From Aquatica leii (taxonomy: Eukaryota > Arthropoda > Insecta > Coleoptera > Lampyridae): DNA of 64,000 bases. The notes beneath the pieces were generated by a model. The model had not been told where the DNA came from. It saw only the letters and a program-made list of their open reading frames with translations, and did not search any database. The stretch covers positions 127,172,255-127,236,254 of the forward strand of contig CM069432.1 in NCBI GenBank assembly GCA_035610365.1, in the 5' to 3' direction. This document shows, in pieces, positions 33,048 through 44,422 of the stretch; position 1 is the stretch's first letter, and each line of letters begins with the position of its first letter. The position numbers and the translations under genes were made by a program.

Positions 33048-33930
33048 TGACTATACCCTTTCCATATTTAACAGCTATAACCCGTCCTTACAATTTTCCA
33101 TAGAAGTCGAAAACGATAATCAAATTCCCTTTTTAGACATCCTATTGATCAAAAACTCTAACAACATCTTAATAGATTGGTACTCAAAAACCACGGCATC
33201 AAATAGAATCATCAACTTCCTTTCAAAACATCCCCATAACCAAAAAATTAACATAATTAAATCAATCAAAAACAAAATCTTGACATTAAGCAGTCCTCAG
33301 TTCCATCAGAAAAACCTAAAAATCCTACAAAAAATCCTACAGAATAACAATTACCCCTCCTATATAATTAAACGTTTACTCTACAATAACACTCCAACAC
33401 CTAATTACGATCCTGCACCGACGACTACTGTGTCAAATACGACCAACATTGACAATAAAAGTTATGCTAGCTTAATCAACGTTCCGGGTTTGAGTCACCA
33501 AATCATAAGACACTAAAATAATACCCTTAACCTAGCCTTATATAATAACAACACGCTATACAACAGATTTTACACGAAACTAAAAGATAAAACCACTGAT
33601 TTAGAGAAATCGTGTCTCATTTACAAAATTGACTGCAGTGATTGCGACAGATGTTATATTGGTCAAACAAAGCAAAATTAAAAACCGCATTCAAAATCAT
33701 ATATATGACTGTAAAACTAATAGTTCAAGACCGATAAAACCGCGTTGTTATTACATCACACCCAGTTGCAACATAATTTTAATTTTAATAACCCTACGAT
33801 TTTAGATTTTGAAACCAATTTTAACAAAAGACTTGTTGCAGAAATGATTTTATTAATGTATATGAGAACAACGTCAATTTTAGAACGGACACTCAAAACC
33901 TCAGCACGGTATATATAATAATTTAATTAA
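33048..33930 (+). pseudogene. PLE RT end and GIY-YIG domain (right copy)
   Basis: The mirror copy. An open frame at 33145-33516 covers IKNSNNILIDWYSKTTASNR through PTTTVSNTTNIDNKSYASL and GLSHQIIRH, including the linker where the left copy has a stop. Beyond it, frame changes break the nuclease part (LIYKIDCSDCDRCYIGQT is still readable near 33620). So each arm is intact where the other is broken. Confidence 0.7.
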
Positions 33931-34571
33931 AAATAAAAAAACGAACATAAAACACAAATAAAAAGAATATTTACAACCTATCTAACTTACTTTACTAACT
34001 ATGTTCTATTCTTAATTAACTAACCTAACTATCTTCTTAATTAAATTAAACTAAAACTAAAACAAAAAATCTGCCCGTTGACAACACCTGTAAAATAAAA
34101 TTGTATAATTAGTGTGGTTATTTAATAATCAATAATTACTTAATATCCTATTTACCAAACAAAATTCCTCTCCTATCAATAACCTTTCACCTTGTCCATA
34201 TAGCATCATCAAAAATTTATATCATTCGTACGTTTTAAATATGTGCACGATGTACAAATTAACGTTTTGAACTTAAATGTATTAATTATAGCTTAATTAT
34301 TTTAGAAAAAATTACGTGACTCAGTGGTAAGTAAACCCTTTCATCCGCATTATATTTTAATTACAAATATTTAATGGTTAGTTACTAGTTATTGACTCAA
34401 GGTTTTATTAGAATTAACAATTTTAAATATAATAATGTTAGTAATCTCAAAACAATTAAATTTCATAGTGCTGTCTTGTTTGTCGCTTATGTTTTTATAC
34501 ACATTTTTATACACATTTTTAATCTTTGTTTTTATGTTATAAAGTATACTAAAATGTTTGTTTCTTACAAT

Positions 34572-34632
34572 AAAGTTAGCGAGCCTGATGAAGTGTTCAT
34601 CACGAGCACGAAACGTCGCAATAGTACTGAAG
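34572..34632 (+). ncRNA. Hammerhead ribozyme motif, right end of the palindrome
   Basis: CTGATGA at 34585-34591, stem II GTGT with GCAC, GAAAC at 34610-34614, then CGTC with GTC as the cleavage triplet. Stem III is minimal, as known for PLE and related hammerheads that may act as dimers. Stem I begins with a GC/GC pairing next to the core, then a small internal loop. A long frame crosses this site on both strands, but the ribozyme reading explains the conservation better. Confidence 0.65.
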
Positions 34633-34700
34633 TAGTTGCTTTCATCCAACCTCCTACAAGAAGGAATCATTAATTTGATTAAAACCGAAATAATATTAAC

Positions 34701-35611
34701 CTTTTCTTAAGAAAATTATCAAACCGAATCTATTTAAATCATGAAAACAACAATATCATAATTGTCACAAATACCCATGACAATAAAGATAAACCTGATA
34801 TAAAAAAATCTAAAATATTAAAAAAAAAGGAAAATATGTATACAACTAATTAAAATTTAAACACATATCAGTAATATTAACACCGATTTTTTTTTAAATA
34901 AAAGTATTGTATTGTGTTAGGTACAAAAACTACATGACTTAATTAATAAATAATTAATAAATTCAAGAGCAAACAATAAGTAATAAAAGTGTACCTAACT
35001 CAAAATAACCTGACCCCTACTATAAACATTTTGTTTATTCAACACAATTTTGCACAAAAAAATTAATAACTTTAAAAATACTAGACTGAAATGATTTAGA
35101 GTGAATTGGAGTGTTGACTGAATAACTTACCGGCATTTCAATATTTATTTGTAAAGATACTTCTGGATTTTACAAGTTTATTGTAATTTTTCATGTGTTT
35201 ACTTCACCAAAATATTTAGTCTAAATCATTTGACAATAAATTTTAAAAGCAAAAAGTTTAAACAAGTAAATAAGATAAACACAAAATAAATTAGAAATTG
35301 CAACAACAAGAACTATAGCAGTAATTAGTATAAGAGTATAAAAAAAAATGTATGTTATTACTAAGCATCCGGTGGGATTTACTTTATATAAATTTCTGAA
35401 GAAATGCATTTTATTCGCTACCTATTGGTGTCTCATATTAACTATACCACGTTTATATTATATAACTAAATGTATTGACTCTTTTCGTAAAATCAATAAA
35501 TTTAACTAAAACTATAAGTAAAATCACGTCATAAAATCGGCATAACGTTAACAAAATCGTATTTAAATAAAACTGATAAAGTAAAGTATTGAATGCAAGA
35601 CGAATCAAAAA
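34701..35611. other. AT-rich stretch without a recognised gene
   Basis: A 62-codon minus-strand frame at 35221-35409 is hydrophobic and unassigned. No repeat structure was noticed. Confidence 0.45.
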
Positions 35612-36020
35612 TATCTAGGCCTTGTTTTGGATAAGTGTCTGCCATGGACAAAGCATCTCTACAATGTTGCAGCTACAGCATTAGCAATCACACCCAAGCT
35701 GTGCTCGATTATAAGACAGAACAGCGTAGACAACAAACTCATTATTATCTACACCTTACCGCTATGGTTACACGTGGCGAAATCTACATAAAAAAAGGTT
35801 AGTGAACCTAAAACAAGGCATTACGACACGTTGCTAACGCACAGTGGTTGACACGAAACAACCAACAACACCGGGATCTACATTGAAAATCTACTTTATC
35901 AGACAGCACAGCAGTTGGTAGAAGAGATACCCACGCATCGCAACGAGGTAGAAAAAAAGCTCTGATAGTACGACTCGAAGAAGCTGCAGGTACAGGAAAC
36001 TAAAACACGTTTTCCAACAG
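35612..36020 (+). pseudogene. Jockey-like LINE, C-terminal end of the RT ORF
   Basis: Starts YLGLVLDKCLPWTKHLYNVA, continues TALAITPKLCSIIRQNSVDN and LIIIYTLPLWLHVAK, then after frame changes LLYQTAQQLVEEIPTHRNEV. YLGLVLD-x-L-W-x-H followed by an L/K-rich helix and a terminal EEIPTHPN-like stretch is the usual C-terminus of Jockey-type ORF2. Only this 3' tail survives, consistent with 5' truncation. Stops and shifts show it is old. A poorly defined AGTATAAGT-type repeat follows near 36020-36035. Confidence 0.65.
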
Positions 36021-36299
36021 ATAAGTATAAGTATAAGTTTATCAAATTTACCATTAAACTATAAATAATATTACAAATAATTATATAAATTTTGTGTAAT
36101 CAGGTAATCAATAATGAAATATGTAAATTATATGTATTCCGCTTTAAAACGATTTTAACAGGCTTACACATTCGCATAAATACTAAAAATTGCCAGAAAA
36201 TATTTGTGTTACGAACTAACCGTAACTAAGGATTTTTTTTTTTAAATTAACATTATGAATCGAGTATACTTTTCTCCACTTAAATGTGTACTTACCAGA
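36021..36299. other. AT-rich spacer before the gypsy element
   Basis: No gene or repeat recognised. Confidence 0.4.
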
Positions 36300-39200
36300 T
36301 AAGCTAATGTGTGCAACGATAGGGAATACGCACCGTCAGCCACTCGAACGGGAAAATAAAACAAATTCGATTGAGTGACAATTTATTGTATTTTTGAACA
36401 ATGTAAAAGAAAAGAAAAAAAATTAAAAAAGACTAAAAGAAACTATTTATATTTTAAGATAATTAGCCACGCCATCAGCCGGACGGATTTACGTTGTTTC
36501 TGGGTCTCTGAAACAATTAAACAAAATCTCAGGCGGTGAGCCACGCGAAAGGAAATACTAAAGGAGAAAAATGGCACACTCAGCGCATTATGACAATTAA
36601 TTGACAATTTGGTTGGCACACGGTTCAGGCCGATTTGTTGTTGATAACACTAAGCACAACAATTATATGTTGGCGCTAAGCTCAGATTAATTATTTGATC
36701 ACACTAAGCACAACTAATTATATAGTGGCATTAAGCTCAGGTTGATTAGTTGATCACACTAAGCACAACTAATTATATAAATAAGGTTGTCTGTCATATC
36801 AATTTACCCCAAGTATTAATTTTATGCGACTCACCCCTTTCTGTATAACTTTTGTTTTTTTTTCTCGCACTAAAACAATTCTAATCACACTTACTAATAA
36901 CCAACTTAAGCACGCAGAGTGACGCTGCTTTAACAGTCGGCTTTGCGTCCCTCCGTCTCACCACTTGAGACAAGGGGATCACCAATTACACTCGCTAAAC
37001 GTCACCTTGTGACGTATAATACTTCCCCTATTTGAAACTTTAAAGGTCTTTCCTCTCTCTCTAACAGTATACATTTTTTTTTAACTTAAAATATTATTTA
37101 CCTAACAGTCGTTCATCCTGACTACCGAGCGTCCCCGCTCGTCTCGGTCTTTACATCATCTTCGCTGGAACTTGATATGCCAGTTGTAAGAATCCACCTC
37201 TTCATTTTATCAACCGCCTCTACGGTCTCATATCTAGTGTTTCTTCTTTTTCTCTTGGACCCTTGTAATTCTTGGAGTAAATACCTGTCATTTGGGAGCC
37301 CCTCTGCTACCTTAAATGGCCACTTATAATTGTCCAAAAGTTTTTTACTACCTTCGCCGGACTTCTGCTTCCTGACAACAACCAAATTGCTGACATTATA
37401 TTTAGTTGGTTGTTTCCGCTTAGCGTCATACCGTCTTTTACTTGTCAGCTGTGCCTCCTCAATATTTCGAGCAGCCGTTTCGCGCTCTTGCTTAAAGCTG
37501 TTAACTTGTGGCCGGACTGGCTGTATGATATTTGTCAGCACTGCATCCGCTGCTGACCTTGGCCTATATCCCATCATTAATTCCGAAGGTGTCTTCTTTG
37601 TAGTGGAATTAACCACGTTGTTAATGGTGAACTGTATTTCAGGAAGACGTTTCTCCCATTGTTTTTCCACTTTTACTGTTGTTGTTAAAGCCGAAAGAAT
37701 GGTTGCATTGTACCTTTCGACTTGACCGTTCGCCCCTGGCGTGGCCGCTGCATTTTTCACATGAATGATGCTCTTTTCTTTGCAAAACGTCTCGAATGTT
37801 TTTGCTGTATAGCAGGTCCCTTGGTCGGTTATTATTCTCGTAGGCACTCCATACGTACTGAAGATCAGGTTTAATATCTTTAGCACGGGCGCTGTCTTTG
37901 TATCTCTCGTAGCGGCTAAGTGTGTGAACTTCGTGAAGCCGTCTACTACCGCGACTATATATTTTTTTCCCTTGCTGGGGTTAAAGGGCCTCAGATGGTC
38001 CACATGAATCGTGTGGAACAGTGTTGTGATTTTCTCTATCGGGTGTAATAAACCTTCCTGCTTCCCTCTCGGAACTTTGTATAGTATAAACCTTATGCAG
38101 GACGCTATATACTTAGTCACATATTTACGCATTTCGGGAAACCAATAACCTTCTTGCAGTTTCTGAATGGTTTTATATGTTGAAAAATGTCCCATCTCGT
38201 CGTGACAGCTACGGACTATGTCTCGTCGCATTTGCTTTGGGACAACCCACAGATTTTTCCCATTTATTTGCTTGTATATTTTGCTGTCTACTATTTTATA
38301 TTGATCATGAAGACTTCGTTCGTAGTCATCTGTTGGTTTTCTTAGCAGAATTCTATGGATGATTCTCAACTCTCGATCAGATACTTGACCAGCAAGTAAT
38401 AAATCTTCAGCCTCTATCCTGACAACAAAACTTTCCGAAATCTGATGCTCGTTTTGTACTGGATTTTGGCTGAGCGCGTCTACATGACTCATCTTGACTC
38501 CTGCACGATGGACAATCTCAAAGTTAAATTCTTGTAGCTGTAGCCACCATCGCGCTATCTTTGGCACCATATCTTTCTTTTTGGCCGTAGCTTTTACTGC
38601 ACTACAGTCAGTAACGACAGTAAACTGTGTTCCCACCAGATCGTATATCTATACCTCTTTAACGTCTCTACAACTGCTAGAACCTCCAGGTCGTACGAAT
38701 GCCATTTCTGTTCTGCTGAAGTCAGTATTCGGCTAAAGTAGCTAACTGGTCCCAGACCATCCTGACCTTTCTTTTGCAGTAGTTTGCCGGCTATGACATT
38801 TTGGCATGCGTCTGTGTGAACTTTTAACTTCGCTTTGGGGTCGTATATGTCAAGTACAGGTCTCTGAACTAATATATCCTTTATTCTTTGAAAAGCTTTG
38901 TCGTGTTCGGCTGTCCATTTCCAGCCCTCATTCTTCTTTAACAACGTCGCCAGCGATTTGATTATCCTTGCGTAGTTTTTAACGAACCTTCTGCAGAAAC
39001 CCGTCAAACCTAGAATTTGACGGACCGTGTGAACATTCGTCGGTATGGGAAACTTGTCGATCGGCTTTGTTTTATTCACTCCTCTCTCGGATATTTCAAA
39101 TCCCAGATAGGTGATGGATTCTTTCAAGAAGTAACACTTGCGCGGATTCAACGTTAAATTAATTACTCTAAACTTCTTCCAAATTTCTGAGGTCGTCTTC

Positions 39201-41460
39201 CAACGTTTTTCCTGGGCATAAAACGTCATCTAAATATGCCATGGCTACGGTGCCTCTTACGGGACCCAGAACTCGATTTATGAGTTGTTGAAAAACGCTA
39301 GGTGCAATGCACAGTCCAAAAGGTACACGCTCGAACTCATACTGGCCATCAGGGGTGACAAAAGCGGTTTTGTGTTTTGCTTTCTCTGCTATTCTTACCT
39401 GATAATAGCCAGAAAACAAGTCTAAGCTTGTATAGAATTTATAACCTCGAAGTTGATCTATTTAGTCGTTTGTGAGTGAGAGGGGATATCTATTCTTCTT
39501 TGTTATGGCATTTAACTTACGGTAGTCGACGCATAACCGTTTTTCTCCGTTCGGTTTATTAACTAATAAAATGGGTGACCAAAATGAAGAATCTGAATCC
39601 CTTATGATCCCAGCTTCTTTCATTTCCTGAATCATTACTTTCACCTCCTGTCTTTCGGAGAGTGCCATTTTATAAGGTCTATAGGAGACGGCTTTGTCAG
39701 TTGTTAGTTTGATGTCCATCTCCGCACCAGGACAACACCTTATTTCCCTAAGTGATGTGGCAAAACAATCGCGGTATTTGTCGATCAATTCCCAGATGGC
39801 ATTTTTAACCTGAGGCAATAACTCAGTGTTTATGTTGATGTCTTTTTGTTCAAACGGCACTAACATTTCTTCCATGTGACGGACAATCTTGTTTTGACTT
39901 TCTTCGCAGTTTACTCCGCGGGCCACAATCTCATCCTTTTCCAAAAGCAGGTCTTTGTTTGACAAGTTCGTCACAGGAACTCTACACTTATTTTCAGTTG
40001 ATACCTGTATAACGCATCTCGGAATGCGACGCTCGTCTCCCACTTTGAGTTTCAAGCTCCCATTAACGTAAACATCTCCTGACCTCGTACCGACAGATTC
40101 CACAAACCCTACATAATTTGGAGGGACAATGGTATCTTCTGAGACCTGTAGTACACACTTAAGGCTGTGTTTCTTTTTGAAAACCAACGCATCAGATGTC
40201 TTAAAGACTACGATATGGGGAAGCTCTGTAAAGGGTTGACCGATAATAACGTCCATCGTCTGCACGCTACCAGGTACAACCAAGAAGGGTAATGGAGCCT
40301 CACATTCACCTATCTTTACCTTCAATTGGCTCGTTTTCCCCAGAGCATGGACGGATCCGCCGCCACATCTTTTGCTCAGTACAGCTACAGGTTTATATTT
40401 TACGGCGAGTCTTTGGGTAGCGGACTGAGTCATCGTCATTACATTTGCACCAAAATCAATAAATGCATTCACGGTTTGACCTTCGAGTTTAGCATGCATT
40501 AGATATTTAGGAGACATTATCTTATGCGACACCATGTTCACATTTCTCTCCTTGAAGTTTGTGGCTTTTCCTGGTCTCCTGTTCTTTGGACATTCCGGAG
40601 CTATGTGTCATAAATTGCCACAACTGTAACATCTAACTATTCTCCTTGACCTGAAACCGTCAACCGGCTTCCTTTTGAAAGCTCTCTTCATCGGTTGTAT
40701 CTTCCTAGCAGGCACTTCAAGAGGAAACGCCTTCAGTAACTGAAGAAGTGCTGCCGGTGTTCTGTGCTGTCCCCCTCTGGCAGCCGATTGAATAATTGGT
40801 ACTGTTTTTAGTCTTTCAATCCAGAGGCTGACCTGTATGTCATCCCCAAATGCGAATGGTTCCATAAGCGAAAGCTTATTATAGTAATACTCCATCATGC
40901 TTTCGTCCGTCTTCTTCACCCTAGTCAACATTTGTGACAATGCACCTTTATAATCAATCTCTTCCGGAAAAGACTCAATGAGAAGAGCTCTCCACTCCTC
41001 CCAAGTAAGATCCAATTTTTTTTTTTGAGTTAAACCACTTTAAGGCCATCCCTTTTAAATTTGACATAGTAACAAAAATAATGGTCTGATCGTCCTAACT
41101 ATTTATACTAGGCAACTGTTCGATCTTTTGAATGTACGCTGTTATTGAGCTTAACTCATCAGACGGATCATATTTGGGCACAGGCATGTTAAAGCCAGTA
41201 GGATGACTCGGACCAGCTACATTTGTAGGAGTTACAGGCACGCTGCTCAAAGCATTTACATTTTGCGTGAGGCTAAGCATTATTTGGATCATTTGCTCCA
41301 TATTCTTTAATATCTGGGCAGTATCTGACGACGCGCCAGCCACCTCAACGCCATCGTCGGTCGGAATTGAAGAGACAGCGCGGTCCTTCTTATTACGGTG
41401 AGCCATAATACCTAAATTCAGCGTGAATTAGGAGAGAGATTACTTTGCAAGCTACATAAA
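36300..41460 (-). mobile_element. Ty3/gypsy LTR retrotransposon (fossil)
   Basis: Minus-strand element. Parts in its own order: gag at about 41.4-40.6 kb (a matrix/capsid-like region starting MAHRNKKDRAV at 41406, ending in a zinc knuckle with CYSCGN); pol at about 40.5-37.1 kb with an aspartic protease region, RT (RLCVDYRKLNAITKKNRYPL, then MAYLDDVL), RNase H (VHTDACQN) and integrase (zinc-binding N-terminus with HFSTYKTIQKLQEGYWFP, core with VDHLRPF, ITDQGTCYTAKTF and GQVERYN). Purine-rich sequence near 37030-37070 could be the polypurine tract, and 36.3-37.0 kb is then 3' LTR sequence. I found no matching 5' LTR to the right of 41.46 kb, so the left and right limits are approximate. It is broken, with about five interruptions, yet long stretches stay readable, so it is only moderately old. 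Confidence 0.8.
36643..36779. repeat. 55-base tandem repeat, about 2.5 units
   Basis: Units start at 36643, 36697 and 36752 (partial) and share CACTAAGCACAACTAATTAT. The first unit has diverged from the others. It lies in what is probably the 3' LTR of the gypsy element, where repeated regulatory units are common. Confidence 0.7.
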
Positions 41461-42532
41461 TTTACACAGCCAAATATCTTTTTTCAGTATTTCAAATGAA
41501 ATGAGCAAAATAGGTCATTTTATAATATTTTTGATGCTGCCATCGATAAAACAAAAATTGAGCCGACGCGACGTGTTCAAACTAGAACAAATTTTCCATC
41601 GTTGGCTTTTAACAACGCGAAAAACTGGTACCCCATTATTATAACTGATACTTATAGGTTAAAGAATGAACTTGAATTTATTTACTCCGACAAGCAGTAT
41701 AGAAACATTAGCATATAAATATTTTTAAATCCCTATCTCCTCGAGCCATTGTAAATTGTTAAAAAATGCAACATACAGCAATAACACCACAGCTTAAATT
41801 GATAACACGTTGCCGGTTATTGTAAATCACGATAGAATCACGTGCACCCCCACAACTCTAACAAGAGGCGTTGCTAATCCTCGTTTGGTTATAGAATTTG
41901 CTAGTACTGACATCTGTAGACAATCAAAATTATTATTTTCTGCATTTTTATTTCCGTAGTATCTTAGCAAGTATTCCACTAATTTATATGAATCAACTTG
42001 TATTAAAATTCTTATTAAACTATGTACACGTCTACGCATTCTTATTTTAAAAATTGTTTATATTGACAAAAGAAATCACCTTTCTAAACTTGCGATTTTA
42101 CCACTTTTTCGTAATTTTTTAAAGCCCAATTATAACATATTTTAGCTATATCTATGCGTACACGTGTAACTGTATATCTCAAAATTATTACACAAAAAAA
42201 ATTTAATACGTAAAGTATAAGGTATAATCAATATCTTGGAAATATTATGTACATATTTTGTAATAGACTTTAGCCTATGTACGGAGCCTTAAAATATTAA
42301 AAAGGATTCATTCACAGATATAATACCTAAGTTATGATAAGCCCAAATTAATAGGTGAAACGTTAACTTTTAACAATTAAAACAAAGAAAACCAATTTGC
42401 TTATTTCTTCCAACAATTAAATAACCACAATCGACCTACTTAGTGTCGATCGTATTCGTTCTAGGTAATTATAATTGGAAAGTTTACAATAACAGAACGT
42501 CCGGCTTTTATGACGGCTAATTTAAAATGCAA
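41461..42532. other. AT-rich stretch without a recognised gene
   Basis: A 70-codon minus-strand frame at 41827-42039 (MRRRVHSLIRILIQVDSYKL) is unassigned. No second LTR for the gypsy element could be seen here. Confidence 0.4.
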
Positions 42533-42620
42533 GGTACAGTATCCCGCCCCGCCCGAGTACGCGGCGGTAACGACCCCCATCGGTTGCACAGATGGTTTGC
42601 ACGTGAATTTCATCCCGCTT
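42533..42620. other. Short GC-rich island
   Basis: By hand count about two-thirds of the first 60 bases are G or C (it includes CCCGCCCCGCCCGAGTACGC), in a region that is otherwise mostly A and T. All frames are open only because stop codons are AT-rich. It sits at the left edge of the Tc1-like copy 2; a TACAG at 42535 could be that element's end, but the sequence after it does not match copy 1. Confidence 0.4.
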
Positions 42621-42706
42621 CTGAGATGTTACATATTTACATACACATTTCTAAAAGTAATTCTAAAAATTACTTATTTACATCGAAAAATACAACTACA
42701 AAAAAA

Positions 42707-43342
42707 TCAATCACCGTCACTTTCGTTTTCTCCATTACAACTTTTATCGTCAGATGATCCAGTGTTCATCATAAAGGTCAGGTTTTCGACAGTTACATCC
42801 CGTTACATTTCTTCTGCCAAGTGATCCATATGTTGAGGATTTTTCCCCCAGTCCGATGCAGTTATTTCAGAAAATGCATTTCTCACTAAGACTTTTATCT
42901 CCAGACCACTTTGTTCAATATTATTCATAGTGATTTCATGTTTTGCTAAACTCCATGCCAACTAAAACGGATTTAAGTCGTAGTTGTAAGATGGCAAATG
43001 TAACACTGTATGCCCGTGTTTTTTAAGGAGTTCGTTTAAATATGTTTTCGTATAACTAAATTGTTTCAATTACACTTTACGCATTTCATTTGTTGTCATT
43101 ACTTCAATATTTGTGAAGTATTATGGAACACTTATTTTTTTTTTCGAGGGAGATCTTAAAATTCCATTACTGCTTGTCATTGATTCACTCCAGATTTTTT
43201 TGTAAATGTGGTTGATTTGTCTATAGCTAAAGCAGCTAGTTTGGTTGCCTTCTCTAAAGGGAAAGTTTATCGAAAAACTTCACAACATTTTTTAATAATT
43301 TCTTGCTTCGGAATGAATGGTTTTCTTTAATTCAGATTTCAT
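42707..43342 (-). pseudogene. Internally deleted Tc1/mariner-like transposase, copy 2
   Basis: On the minus strand it starts MKSELKKTIHSEARN at 43342, keeps the N-terminal helical region in broken frames (IIKNVVKFFDKLSL), then KIWSESMTSSNGILRSPS, TNEMRKV, HGHTVLHLPSYNYDLNP, EITMNNIEQSGLEIKVLVRN and ends NTGSSDDKSCNGENESDGD at 42709-42707. Stops differ from those in copy 1 but the central deletion is at the same place. Confidence 0.7.
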
Positions 43343-43679
43343 GTTGATAAATAATGATATACGAACAGGTGTACGTGTACGTGTACGTGTAAGTGATCTC
43401 TAAAGTACTTAATTTATACGGTAAATAATTTAAAATAATAATTCTAGTGCGATATTATAAACTGGTAGTGTCTTGTCCATCTGAGTTAATTTTAACAACG
43501 TAGGTCGTACGTACAAATGCATAATTACCCATATTTATTATATAAGCGCAACGCAAATTCAATATTATCGATTATTATACATGTTTATTGCTTGGACAAT
43601 CCCAGTGTTATCGCTGTAGATTCACCTACCCGTTAAAGTCGTAACTATAAACATAGTCCTACCGCTTTAGTTAAAGAAA

Positions 43680-44414
43680 ATGTCATTGTGCCAAAATTGC
43701 AATAAAAACATTAACACACAATCGAAATCTGTTCAATGCGATGGGTGTCAAAACTACATTCACACAGCTTGTGCAGACTTAACTGCCGACGACGTCAATC
43801 GCATTACCCGCTCTAGAGTCAAGGCGTTAAGAATCTATTGCCATACCTGCTTTGCTGAAGTTGATATTATTAAATCTTTACGAAATTTGATAAGTAATCT
43901 ACAAAAAGAAATTATTAAATTAAAGGAAAATTTAAATACGAATATAACTCCTCAAAATACCAGTTCTGACGTTGAACGGGTTATTAGTGAAATTGATGAA
44001 AGGAAACGACGCCAATTGAATATCGTTATCTTAGGGGTGCAAGAAGTTGAAACAACTAATGTACGTTACCAAGTAGCTGATATTATATCTCAAGTAGCAC
44101 CGGATATAACAACCGAATCTTTTCGGAGTTTTAGAATAGGTAATAAAAGCAAGTTGACAACTAGTCGCCCGCGTTTAATTAAAGTTATATTCAACAATGT
44201 AGATCACGCCAAAATAGCAATAAAAAACGCTCGATTATTGCGTAGTAATCCGAATTTTAACAATGTTTATATCAATCCAGATAGAACTCCTCTGCAAATG
44301 GAATACTTTAAAAACCTAAAAACTGAGTGCAATAGACGGAAAAATAACGGCGAGTCTAACATTAGAATTAGTTACTTTAACAACACTCCCCGTATTACCA
44401 TTGTAAAAAACTAA
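43680..44414 (+). CDS. LINE ORF1 with PHD-like zinc finger and coiled coil
   Basis: A 244-codon open frame. Residues 1-60 read MSLCQNCNKNINTQSKSVQC, DGCQNYIHTACADL, IYCHTCFAEV, a C-x2-C...C-x2-C-x4-H-x2-C...C-x2-C PHD-type pattern. Residues 62-90 (DIIKSLRNLISNLQKEIIKL) look like a coiled coil. Next comes DERKRRQLNIVILGVQEVET and an RRM-like region with FRSFRIGNKSK and LIKVIFNNVDHAKIAIKNAR. This ORF1 type, PHD finger plus coiled coil plus RRM-like, occurs in CR1/Jockey-superfamily LINEs. It is expected to bind element RNA. It is the only intact ORF of this element, nine bases before ORF2. Confidence 0.75.
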   Translation: MSLCQNCNKNINTQSKSVQCDGCQNYIHTACADLTADDVNRITRSRVKALRIYCHTCFAEVDIIKSLRNLISNLQKEIIKLKENLNTNITPQNTSSDVERVISEIDERKRRQLNIVILGVQEVETTNVRYQVADIISQVAPDITTESFRSFRIGNKSKLTTSRPRLIKVIFNNVDHAKIAIKNARLLRSNPNFNNVYINPDRTPLQMEYFKNLKTECNRRKNNGESNIRISYFNNTPRITIVKN

Positions 44415-44422
44415 AAAACCAT

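Larger units (their letters stand above)
33048..34690 (+). repeat. Right arm of the PLE palindrome
   Basis: Reverse complement of the left arm. It begins at GACTATACCCTTTCCATATT, within the RT coding sequence. Confidence 0.8.
31216..34700. mobile_element. Head-to-head PLE pair forming a 3.4 kb near-palindrome
   Basis: AATAATATTAAC at 31216-31227 and 34689-34700 is a 12-base target duplication bracketing the whole structure. The left arm (31258-32912) is the near-perfect reverse complement of the right arm (33048-34690). The left copy reads on the minus strand and is longer, continuing through the 32913-33047 spacer into the RT palm; the right copy reads on the plus strand. Both are 5'-truncated and their 3' ends face outward, each with a hammerhead motif. 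The left 3' end has an extra 30 bases between arm and duplication. One shared duplication suggests the pair went in, or formed, in one event. The family differs from the PLEs at 0.9 and 23.6 kb. Confidence 0.8.

Noticed and set aside
37330-38736. Plus-strand frames across the gypsy pol region
   Set aside because: The minus strand encodes clear RNase H and integrase motifs there, so these are shadows.
42535-42540. TACAG as the left end of Tc1-like copy 2
   Set aside because: Only six bases match the other ends and the sequence after it is unrelated, so I left that end unresolved.
42527-42824. Two overlapping plus-strand frames across the GC island
   Set aside because: They are open because of high GC, then run into the antisense of a known transposase fragment.
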